Shown: in pieces, positions 36,201-42,277 of the stretch
Numbering within the stretch: the first letter of the stretch is position 1
How the letters are laid out: the number at the start of each line of letters is the position of its first letter
Assembly: GCA_910587645.1 (NCBI GenBank)
Contig: CAJUNA010000041.1
Span: forward strand, 337,799 to 401,798
Source of the DNA: an uncultured Oscillospiraceae bacterium
Lineage (GTDB): Bacteria > Bacillota > Clostridia > Oscillospirales > Oscillospiraceae
DNA length: 64,000 bases
Direction of reading: 5' to 3'
Position numbers and translations under genes: made by a program
The notes under the pieces: model-generated
Databases searched by the model: none
The model's input: only the letters and a program-made list of their open reading frames with translations
Told to the model about the DNA's origin: nothing

Positions 36201-37015
36201 AGCCAGCCATCCGCAATCTCCCGGTCCGCATCGCTGATGTCCGCTACCGCTTCATCGTAGAGGGAAGCGTAGCGCAGCTCCGCCCGCTGGCCTAGCAGGA
36301 CTTCCATCTCCGGTTTCAGCCTATCAACAGCGGCATCGTAGGCATCGGAGTAGGGCGCGCCCATGTCCTCCACAGTCACAAAAATCTCATAGTAGGCTTC
36401 AAAATCAAACCCATCCTCAGGGATGAACACAGCGGCGGCCACGGTGCCGCTGCCAATGGAGCTTGTCCCCCGTTCATAGTTCAGGTAGTAGGGTGACCAA
36501 GCCAGCCCGACAATGGTATACCCCTCATACCGCAGCAAGTCCCGGGTCTCCTCATTATTAGACGGGTTCACCGGCAGCGTCCGGCCCAGATCCCCTTCCA
36601 GGAAGTATTTCGCGTCTCCCAGACACTCGTTCGGCGCTTCGGGCATCCGGCCCACCGACAGCTTGGGCAGGTTCACCCCATCCGTAAGGGAATGGGCCTT
36701 TACCACCATCTCATGGCCCTCCTCCACCTCAGTGAGGAAATCGGCATACACCGCTCCTCTGGCGGCGGACACGTCCTCATGGGCAGCGAAAGCCGCCACA
36801 TCATCCTCCGTAAAGCCCAGGGTGGACAGGAAGCGGAAGTCATAGAGCTTCTGTGCTTCCAAATAGGCCCCCCCTGTAAGCATCATGTCTGGCTGGCAGG
36901 CCCGCAGGCCCGCAAAAAAACCTACCCCCAGACCTACAATGGCCAAAATCGCCAAATACCGCCCAAAGCTCTGGCGGACCTCCCGCAGGGCAGAACGAAA
37001 CAGCGTCTTTACCAT
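33269..37015 (-). CDS. FtsX-like ABC transporter permease with long coiled coil
   Basis: 1248 residues. A membrane helix at about 20-38 begins an extracytoplasmic MacB-like domain (40-250). Residues about 250-695 form a highly charged heptad-type coiled coil of LxDGxxEYxxG units, like the repeats of YhgE/Pip-type proteins. Three helices of the first FtsX domain follow at about 718-840, and a second FtsX domain with three helices ends the protein. A 39-residue unit (consensus ELDDGWxEYxxGKAxAExEL) recurs at residues 264, 352, 561 and 649, implying a duplicated 297-residue block. It overlaps its ATPase gene by 7 bases. It probably uses ATP to drive extracytoplasmic mechanical work, such as lipid or peptide handling, rather than simple transport. 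Confidence 0.9.
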   Translation of the reverse strand: MVKTLFRSALREVRQSFGRYLAILAIVGLGVGFFAGLRACQPDMMLTGGAYLEAQKLYDFRFLSTLGFTEDDVAAFAAHEDVSAARGAVYADFLTEVEEGHEMVVKAHSLTDGVNLPKLSVGRMPEAPNECLGDAKYFLEGDLGRTLPVNPSNNEETRDLLRYEGYTIVGLAWSPYYLNYERGTSSIGSGTVAAAVFIPEDGFDFEAYYEIFVTVEDMGAPYSDAYDAAVDRLKPEMEVLLGQRAELRYASLYDEAVADISDADREIADGWLDYRQEKADAETELDDAYQELTGGEADYEQGQQDYEQGRIDYEQGLRDFAEGERKVQDARKELANAEQEVADGEQALADARKELDDGWAEYNQSKADVEQELASALRKLEDGEAEYQDGLDEYNKGLKKLEDAEDEIADGEAELRKGWRELDAAQAELDTAWARLEQAQQQLDASKAQLDAGEAEYQAAYQQLEELAAAMGVPLEELMHTPEGQALAAARAELDRGWASYEAGLRQYEDGYAEYRSGASQVEAGLRELRAGEAELGRGRKELSSGREELASAKKKLAEARQELDDGWKEYNDGKAEAERELADALQKLNDGEAEYAEGVQEWEEGKQALAEGREKLADAERELEDARRELNDARAELERAPGELADARQELDEGWDEYHDGKADADREFADAEKKLMEAEGELADAREKLKDLKRATTYTLTRAENTGYTCFENDISIVAAISVVFPAFFFLVAALVCMTTMKRMVDEQRTQIGVLKALGYGKGQIMSKYLFYSGSAALVGSTLGYGMGITGLPWIIWEIYGLIYGFAPLEYAVLPDLMSLSFAAALLCSMGATWLSCRIELRRQASELIRPKTPRAGRRVFLEYITPLWRRLGFLHKVSARNVLRYRSRLVMMVLGIGGCTALLCTGFGIRDSIAHVADDQFDEITLYDYAVTFQEGQTQESAKAYLEKSGWAEDQGLLVHSGSIDILTPGGSKSVYLVVSSKDSLEGFLSLHSGGRPVAYPGEGEVVLNAGLAESLRIREGDTVQLHDSKLGSIEAVVSALCDNYVFNYAYVSAETYQKQIYETPEYNTLYVLAREGADPYEEGALLLEGEGVGAVTVNDATRERVDSMLSRLDYIVVVIVLCAAALAFIVLYNLTNINVTERIREIATIKVLGFYQNEVAAYVFREINMLSILGSLAGLGMGKALHLFVMEQVRIDAMTFACRIAPTSYLISFAMTLLFTFTISLGMRPRLKKIDMAESLKSIE

Positions 37016-37713
37016 TCGATCTCCTCCACCGGGACGGGACGGTCGTTGATCTCAACGGAAGTCACCGCGCCGTTCTTTACCTGGATCACCCGGTCTGCCA
37101 TGGCCGTCAGGGCGCTGTTATGGGTGATGATAATGACCGTCATGCCGTTCTTCCGGCTCATGAGCTGCAACAGCTTCAAAATAGACTTGCCGGTACTGTA
37201 ATCCAGCGCGCCGGTAGGCTCATCGCACAGCAGCAGCTTCGGGTTTTTTGCCAGCGCCCGGGCGATGGCTACCCGCTGCTGTTCGCCGCCGGAGAGCTGG
37301 GCGGGGAAATTCCCCAGCCGCTCCTCCAGCCCTACGCTGCGCAGCACCTCCCCCGCATCCAGGGGATGCTTGCAGATTTGGGCTGCAAGCTCTACGTTTT
37401 CCAGAGCCGTGAGGTTGGGCACCAAGTTGTAAAATTGGAACACAAAGCCTATGTCATAGCGGCGGTAGGCAGTGAGCTGCTTAGCGTTGTAGGCGGAGAT
37501 CTCCTCGTCCCCTAAAAACACCCGGCCCTCGGTCAGGGTGTCCATCCCGCCAAGGATGTTCAGCAGTGTGGTCTTTCCCGCGCCGCTGGGGCCAACGATA
37601 ACACACAGCTCGCCCTTCTCCACCGCGAAGGTGGCGCTGCGCAGAGCCTGGATCTCTACCTCACCCATGTGGTAGACCTTTTTGACACCTTCAAACCGGA
37701 CAAATTTGCTCAT
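37009..37713 (-). CDS. ABC transporter ATP-binding protein (LolD/MacB type)
   Basis: 234 residues. Walker A GPSGAGKTTLLN near residue 40, Q-loop FQFYNLVPNLTALEN, signature LSGGEQQRVAIARALA, Walker B LLLCDEPTGALD and switch IIITHN are all intact. It is encoded directly before the giant FtsX-type permease and energises it. Its gene is the first of the operon. The start has TGAGGA just upstream. Confidence 0.95.
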   Translation of the reverse strand: MSKFVRFEGVKKVYHMGEVEIQALRSATFAVEKGELCVIVGPSGAGKTTLLNILGGMDTLTEGRVFLGDEEISAYNAKQLTAYRRYDIGFVFQFYNLVPNLTALENVELAAQICKHPLDAGEVLRSVGLEERLGNFPAQLSGGEQQRVAIARALAKNPKLLLCDEPTGALDYSTGKSILKLLQLMSRKNGMTVIIITHNSALTAMADRVIQVKNGAVTSVEINDRPVPVEEIEW

Positions 37714-37764
37714 ATCCTCACCTCGTATGTAACCTCTGCGGTCGTTATAAAATCAATCGCCCCT

Positions 37765-37770
37765 ATTATA
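37765..37770 (-). promoter_or_regulatory. Candidate -10 of the ABC exporter operon
   Basis: TATAAT on the minus strand about 50 bp before the ATPase start; no convincing -35 is present. The rest of 37771-37879 is AT-rich and no feature is recognised in it. Confidence 0.45.
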
Positions 37771-37879
37771 ACACACTTCTAGCGGAAATGGTGAAAAATC
37801 TTACAAAGAAAACCGGAAAATTTTTGCCCTAAAAACTTAGAAGCAACAGAGATTTTTTCAAAAAATATAAATTTTCCTC

Positions 37880-37908
37880 TTGCCACCAGCCGGAAACCGT
37901 GGTAGAAT
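37880..37908 (+). promoter_or_regulatory. Sigma-A promoter of the aro leader
   Basis: TTGCCA (37880-37885), 17-bp spacer, TAGAAT (37903-37908). Transcription should begin near 37915, about 25 bases before the leader-peptide start, giving a leader of roughly 210 bases before the DAHP synthase gene. Confidence 0.7.
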
Positions 37909-37939
37909 AACGCCAATCCATGAAACGAGGTCCCTTTTT

Positions 37940-38005
37940 ATGAACGCCTGCCGTCTGGCCGCCGCTTACATCTATAAGTTTACCTTTATCTATACAAGTA
38001 GATAA
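37940..38005 (+). CDS. Aromatic attenuator leader peptide, 21 residues
   Basis: A short ORF with ATG at 37940 and TAA at 38003, preceded by GAGGT eight bases upstream. It encodes 21 residues including YIYKFTFIY: three Tyr and two Phe within nine codons. It lies between a clear promoter and an intrinsic terminator upstream of DAHP synthase, the first enzyme of aromatic amino-acid synthesis. Its last codons form a perfect 11-bp inverted repeat (arms 37982-37992 and 37999-38009, ACCTTTATCTA) that can act as the pause hairpin. Ribosome stalling at Tyr or Phe codons when charged tRNA is scarce would expose the second arm. This is a textbook attenuation layout; the peptide was read directly from the sequence. 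Confidence 0.75.
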   Translation: MNACRLAAAYIYKFTFIYTSR

Positions 38006-38052
38006 AGGTCGTTTTGCTGCGGTGAAGTGGTGCGGGACCCATCGTTGATTCC

Positions 38053-38090
38053 GGGACTCACAGTGAAATGACACTGTGGGTCCCTTTTCT
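38053..38090 (+). terminator. Attenuator terminator upstream of DAHP synthase
   Basis: Arms GGGACTCACAGTG (38053-38065) and CACTGTGGGTCCC (38072-38084) pair over 13 bp with one G-U, loop AAATGA, followed by TTTTCT. An upstream segment GGGACCCA (38034-38041) is also complementary to the 3' arm, and GGTCCC (37929-37934) near the leader RBS can pair with GGGACC, so alternative folds exist. Which one is the antiterminator is not resolved by eye. Confidence 0.75.
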
Positions 38091-38125
38091 ATTTCTGATT
38101 TTATTTTACGACAGGAGTGAGCAGT

Positions 38126-39163
38126 ATGATCGTCATCCTCAAAAAGAACGCGGAACAGCAGCAGGTGGAGCTGTTCGACAACTGGCTCCACAACATGGGG
38201 CTGGAGACCCATAAATCCATCGGTGAAAACCATACCATCGTAGGCCTGGTGGGCGACACCTCCCGGGTGGATATCGAGAGCATTATGGCTCTGGATATCG
38301 TGGAGACCGTCAAACGCATCCAGGAGCCTTATAAAAACGCCAACCGGAAATTTCATGAGCAGGATACCGTTATCACCCTCTCCAACGGAGCCAAAATCGG
38401 CGGGGGGCATTTCCTGGTGATGGCCGGGCCATGCTCCGTGGAAACCGAAGAACAGATCATCTCCGTGGCCCAGGCCGTCAAGGCCGCCGGGGCTGAAGTC
38501 CTCCGGGGCGGCGCGTTCAAGCCCCGCACGTCCCCTTACGCCTTCCAAGGCCTGCACGAAGAGGGCATCCGGCTGCTGCTGAAGGCCCGGGAAGCCACGG
38601 GCCTGCCAATCGTCACCGAGATCATGGACGCCAAGCACCTGCCCCTGTTCGAGGATATCGACATCATCCAGGTGGGGGCCAGGAACATGCAGAACTTTGA
38701 ACTGCTCAAGGATTTGGGGAAGCTGCGCAAGCCCGTCCTCATCAAGCGAGGGATGGCCAACACCCTGCAGGAGCTGCTCATGAGCGCCGAGTACGTGATG
38801 GCCGGGGGCAACGACCAGGTCATCCTCTGCGAACGGGGCATCCGCACCTTCGAGACCGCCACCCGCAACACCATGGACTTATCGGTCATCCCGGTGCTCC
38901 ACCAGTTCACCCACCTGCCGGTGGTGGTGGATCCCAGCCACGCCACGGGGCGCTGGGAGCTGGTAGCCCCCATGGCCCTGGCGGGCGCCGCCTGCGGCGC
39001 GGACGGGCTGATTATCGAGGTGCATAACGACCCCGAGCACGCCCTCTGCGATGGGCCGCAGAGCCTTCGGCCCGAGAAGTTTGCCAGCATGATGGAAAAG
39101 GTCCGGGCCATCCGGCCATACGCCGACCGCTCCTTCACCACCGGAGAGGGGGCGCTGGGATGA
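38126..39163 (+). CDS. aroF: 3-deoxy-7-phosphoheptulonate synthase (DAHP synthase, AroF)
   Basis: 345 residues. Condenses phosphoenolpyruvate and erythrose 4-phosphate in the first step of the shikimate pathway. An N-terminal ferredoxin-like domain of about 75 residues (MIVILKKNAEQQQVELFDNW...) precedes the catalytic barrel with MAGPCSVETEEQI, GGAFKPRTSPYAFQG, VGARNMQNFELL and VDPSHATGRWELV. The extra N-terminal domain is the one that binds Phe/Tyr for feedback inhibition in Thermotoga-type enzymes. The ATG at 38126 follows AGGAGTGAGCAGT. Its leader carries a Tyr/Phe attenuator, so both transcription and activity are probably end-product controlled. It overlaps the S66 peptidase gene by ATGA. 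Confidence 0.95.
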   Translation: MIVILKKNAEQQQVELFDNWLHNMGLETHKSIGENHTIVGLVGDTSRVDIESIMALDIVETVKRIQEPYKNANRKFHEQDTVITLSNGAKIGGGHFLVMAGPCSVETEEQIISVAQAVKAAGAEVLRGGAFKPRTSPYAFQGLHEEGIRLLLKAREATGLPIVTEIMDAKHLPLFEDIDIIQVGARNMQNFELLKDLGKLRKPVLIKRGMANTLQELLMSAEYVMAGGNDQVILCERGIRTFETATRNTMDLSVIPVLHQFTHLPVVVDPSHATGRWELVAPMALAGAACGADGLIIEVHNDPEHALCDGPQSLRPEKFASMMEKVRAIRPYADRSFTTGEGALG

Positions 39164-40194
39164 ACCGGATCAAAACCATTGGCATCGTCAGCCTCTCCGA
39201 TGGCGGCCTGGGGGACGATTCCATCCAGTTTGAGGTGGAAATTGGCCTGCGCAGGCTGCGGGAATATGGGCTGGCGGTCAAGTTCATGCCCAACGCCCGC
39301 AAAAGCCGCGCCTACCTCAGGGAACACCCCGAGAAGCGGGCGGAAGACCTCATACAGGCTTTCCGCGACCCGGAAACCGACATGATCCTCTGCGCCATCG
39401 GCGGGGACGACACCTACCGCCTGCTGCCGTACCTGTTTGACCGCAACGAACTCAGGGACGCCGTTTCCCAAAAGGTGTTCCTGGGCTTTTCCGACACCAC
39501 CGACAACCACTTCATGCTGCACAAGGTTGGGCTGAACACCTTTTATGGCCAGAGCTTCCTGGCGGACGTATGCGAGCTGGGGCCGGAGATGCTCCCCTAC
39601 TCCCGGAAATACTTCGAGGAACTGATTTCCACCGGCGGAATCCGGGAGATTACCCCCAGCGAAACCTGGTACGAGGAACGGAAAAGCTTTGCGCCCGACC
39701 AGGTGGGCAAGACCCCCGCCGCCCACGCCGACCGTGGCTTTGAACTGCTGCAAGGCCCGCCGGTTTTCTCCGGGAAAATCCTCGGCGGATGCATCGACTC
39801 CATGCACGATTTCTTCAACGGGGAGCGGTATGCGGATATGCCGCTGCTCTGCGCAAAGTACCAGCTGTTCCCCCCTGCGGCGGATTGGCGGGGCCGCATC
39901 CTGCTCCTGGAATCCAGCGAAGAAAAAATGCCGCCGGAAAAATACCAGCGGGCCTTATCCTATCTCAAGGAAGCAGGCGTATTTGACGCAGTTTCCGGCG
40001 TCCTGGTAGGAAAACCTATGGATGAAGCCTACGACCAGGAATACAGGCAGCTTTTAACCCACGTCATCGGAAACCCCCAACTGCCCGTCGTCTGCAACAT
40101 CAACACCGGACACGCCACGCCGCGCTGCATCGTCCCCTTCGGCGTCAACGCCGTTGTTGACGCCGGGAAGCAGGTCATTCAATTCACCCATTAA
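39160..40194 (+). CDS. S66 family peptidase (LD-carboxypeptidase/MccF-like)
   Basis: 344 residues. The nucleophile Ser lies in VFLGFSDTTDNHF, the Glu in ILLLESSEE and the His in NINTGHATPR, the Ser-Glu-His triad of LD-carboxypeptidases and microcin C self-immunity protein MccF. No signal peptide, so cytoplasmic. It could act in murein tetrapeptide recycling or on acyl-sulfamoyl-adenylate-like peptides. The start codon overlaps the DAHP synthase stop, which makes it part of the attenuated aromatic operon; that pairing has no obvious explanation. Confidence 0.9.
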   Translation: MNRIKTIGIVSLSDGGLGDDSIQFEVEIGLRRLREYGLAVKFMPNARKSRAYLREHPEKRAEDLIQAFRDPETDMILCAIGGDDTYRLLPYLFDRNELRDAVSQKVFLGFSDTTDNHFMLHKVGLNTFYGQSFLADVCELGPEMLPYSRKYFEELISTGGIREITPSETWYEERKSFAPDQVGKTPAAHADRGFELLQGPPVFSGKILGGCIDSMHDFFNGERYADMPLLCAKYQLFPPAADWRGRILLLESSEEKMPPEKYQRALSYLKEAGVFDAVSGVLVGKPMDEAYDQEYRQLLTHVIGNPQLPVVCNINTGHATPRCIVPFGVNAVVDAGKQVIQFTH

Positions 40195-40197
40195 CCC

Positions 40198-40232
40198 AAA
40201 AGGCGCAGGGAGCCACCCTCCCCGCGCCTTTT
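40198..40232 (+). terminator. Intrinsic terminator of the aro operon
   Basis: Arms AAAAGGCGC (40198-40206) and GCGCCTTTT (40224-40232), with an inner GGGAG/CTCCC extension. Confidence 0.85.
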
Positions 40233-40315
40233 GTCATTTACTTTCCCCAAATTAGAAGCGCACTCCCGTCACCGGGCCGCAAACCTGGTTGAGAAGAGGA
40301 TACTAGTCTCGGTGC

Positions 40316-40343
40316 AAAAAAACTTTTTCTTTCAAGAAAAAGT
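40316..40343 (-). terminator. Terminator of the amylosucrase-like gene
   Basis: Read on the minus strand, ACTTTTTCTT (40334-40343) pairs with AAGAAAAAGT (40322-40331) and is followed by a run of seven T. The same ACTTTTT...AAAAAGT core occurs at both ends of the repeat element at 53133-53566. Confidence 0.8.
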
Positions 40344-40344
40344 A

Positions 40345-42186
40345 TCACGCGTCCCGGAGAAGCCATGCGAAGCCGTTGGGCCATAGCTGGATGCTGCGGA
40401 TGCTGTCGTAGTGGTTCCCATACATCAACTCCGTATAGCCGCCCTCCCGGTCCACCCCGGCGGCGGCAAATTCGCCGCTGAAATTGAACAGGCACACCAA
40501 CTCCCGCTCCCCCAGCTTCCGGCACAGGGCCAGGACATGGGCGCTGCCGCTGTCCTCCGTCCAGACCTCGGCGTCCGCGTCGAAGCACGGCTCCTGGGCG
40601 CGGATCTCCTCCAAACGGCGCAGACCATGGAACTGCTTGCCCTGGCGTGTCTCCGGGTCCGTGCGCCGCTTCGCCAAATCCCAGCGGAAATCCCCCCGGT
40701 GGATGTAGCGGCTGTCCGCCTGCTTCTCCGGGATCTCCCGGTAGCCCCAGTCGTTAAGCTGGCCCACCTCGTCGCCGCTGTAAATCACCGGGATGCCGCT
40801 CTGGGAGAGCATCCAGGCATGGAGGGTCAGGCCGCAGGCCACCGCCCGCTCCAACTGGAAGGGGTCCCCTTCGTACTCCGCCGCTTCCACCCCGCACAGG
40901 GACGCGGTGGTGCCGCACAGGCGGGCGTCCCCCAGCCGGGGGTCATCGTTGTACAGCTCGCCCCGGCTGACGCTGCCAGGCCATTTGCCGGTGAAGTAAT
41001 CGTTGAGATACTTCTTATGGGCCGTCTCGTTGGTTCCAAACGCCTGAGCCAGCCACGGATAGTCCAGACCCCAGCCAATGTCGTCGTGGCACCGGAGGTA
41101 GTTCAAAAACAGGAAATCCTTGGGCAGGGCGCACACGGCGTCCATCTGCCGCCTGAGCAGGGAAACGTCCCCGGTTGCCAGCGTGTGCCATGTGGTGGCC
41201 ATGGTGGTGACGTTGTAGAGCATATGGCACTCCGGCCGCTCCTGGGTGCCGAAGTAAGGCACGACCTTGGCAGGCTCCATCACCACCTCCCCCAGCAGCA
41301 GCACACTGGGGCAGACAATCTCGCAGGCCAGGCGCAGAAGGCGGGACAGGGTGTGTACCTGGGGCAGGTTCCGGCAGTCGGTACCAAGCTCCTTCCATAT
41401 GTAAGGGAGAGCGTCCAGGCGCAGCACGTCTATCCCCCGGTTAGCCAGGTACAGCATGTTCTCTGTCATGTCGTTGAACACCACCGGGTTACCATAGTTC
41501 AAGTCCCACTGGTAGGGATAGAAGTTGGTCATGACGATCTGGCCATTTTCCAGTTCGGTGAAGCTCCCCGGGGCGGTGATGGGAAATACCTGGGGCACCG
41601 TCTTCTCAAATTCCCGGGGAATATCCCAGCTATCGTAGAAGAAATACCGCTCCCGGTAGCCAGGCTCCCCAGCGCGGGCCTTTTTCGCCCATTCGTGGTC
41701 CTCGCTGGTGTGGTTCATCACGAAGTCCAGGCATACGCAAATCCCCCGCCTCCGGCAGGCATCCGCAAGCTTCTCCAAGTCCTCCATCGTCCCCAGCTCC
41801 GGCTGCACCGCCCGGAAGTCGCTGACGGCGTAGCCGCCATCGCTGCGATCCTTGGGGCTTTCCAGCAGGGGCATCAGATGGAGGTAGTTTACCCCGCATT
41901 CCTGCAAATAGCCCAGGTTTTCCCCTACGCCCCGCAGTGTCCCCGCAAAGGCGTTCACATACAGCATCATCCCCAGCAGGTCGCGGCGGCGGTACCAGCC
42001 CGGCTGGCCCTCCCGGCGCAGATCCTGCTTGCGAAGGGCCTCCTTCCGCGCCTGCCAGCTCCGGCTGAGCATCGTTATGAAATAGTCGAAAGCCCTCTCG
42101 TCTCCGTGGTACAGTCCCAGGTAAAGCTGGCGCAGTTCTTCCATATGCGCCGCTATACGGCGGTCAAATGCGCTGGTTTTTGGCAT
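40345..42186 (-). CDS. Amylosucrase-like GH13 alpha-glucosyltransferase/hydrolase
   Basis: 613 residues. GH13 regions are visible: MLYVNAFAGTLRG, DFVMNHTSEDHEW, GIDVLRLDALPYIWKELG (nucleophile Asp), LLLGEVVMEP (acid-base Glu) and LRCHDDIGWG (third acid). DALPYIWK and the HDDIGWG sequence are typical of amylosucrase, GH13 subfamily 4, which uses sucrose to build alpha-glucan or hydrolyses it. Length matches amylosucrase (about 640). No signal peptide, and it stands alone with its own terminator. Sucrose phosphorylase or sucrose hydrolase activity are alternatives. Confidence 0.88.
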   Translation of the reverse strand: MPKTSAFDRRIAAHMEELRQLYLGLYHGDERAFDYFITMLSRSWQARKEALRKQDLRREGQPGWYRRRDLLGMMLYVNAFAGTLRGVGENLGYLQECGVNYLHLMPLLESPKDRSDGGYAVSDFRAVQPELGTMEDLEKLADACRRRGICVCLDFVMNHTSEDHEWAKKARAGEPGYRERYFFYDSWDIPREFEKTVPQVFPITAPGSFTELENGQIVMTNFYPYQWDLNYGNPVVFNDMTENMLYLANRGIDVLRLDALPYIWKELGTDCRNLPQVHTLSRLLRLACEIVCPSVLLLGEVVMEPAKVVPYFGTQERPECHMLYNVTTMATTWHTLATGDVSLLRRQMDAVCALPKDFLFLNYLRCHDDIGWGLDYPWLAQAFGTNETAHKKYLNDYFTGKWPGSVSRGELYNDDPRLGDARLCGTTASLCGVEAAEYEGDPFQLERAVACGLTLHAWMLSQSGIPVIYSGDEVGQLNDWGYREIPEKQADSRYIHRGDFRWDLAKRRTDPETRQGKQFHGLRRLEEIRAQEPCFDADAEVWTEDSGSAHVLALCRKLGERELVCLFNFSGEFAAAGVDREGGYTELMYGNHYDSIRSIQLWPNGFAWLLRDA

Positions 42187-42277
42187 AAAATCTTCCTCCT
42201 AACAGCCGCGCAGATAAAAGGCGCGGCCTTTTGGGAACAGTATAGACCTTTTGCCCCGGCACTGTCAAGACCGGCAG

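Noticed and set aside
34931..36268. Regularly spaced DNA repeats that could suggest a CRISPR array
   Set aside because: The repeats are imperfect, in frame and encode a protein coiled coil; there are no identical repeat/spacer units.
34718..36295. Two long plus-strand ORFs over the ABC permease coiled coil (34718-35326 and 35576-36295)
   Set aside because: They lie antisense to the repetitive coiled coil, whose codon bias keeps the opposite frame open. No RBS or domain was seen.
38020..38045. T-box-like segment (GAAGTGGTGCGGGACCC) upstream of DAHP synthase
   Set aside because: It does not match the conserved T-box sequence AGGGTGGNACCGCG, and no Stem I fits. The translated Tyr/Phe leader explains the region better.
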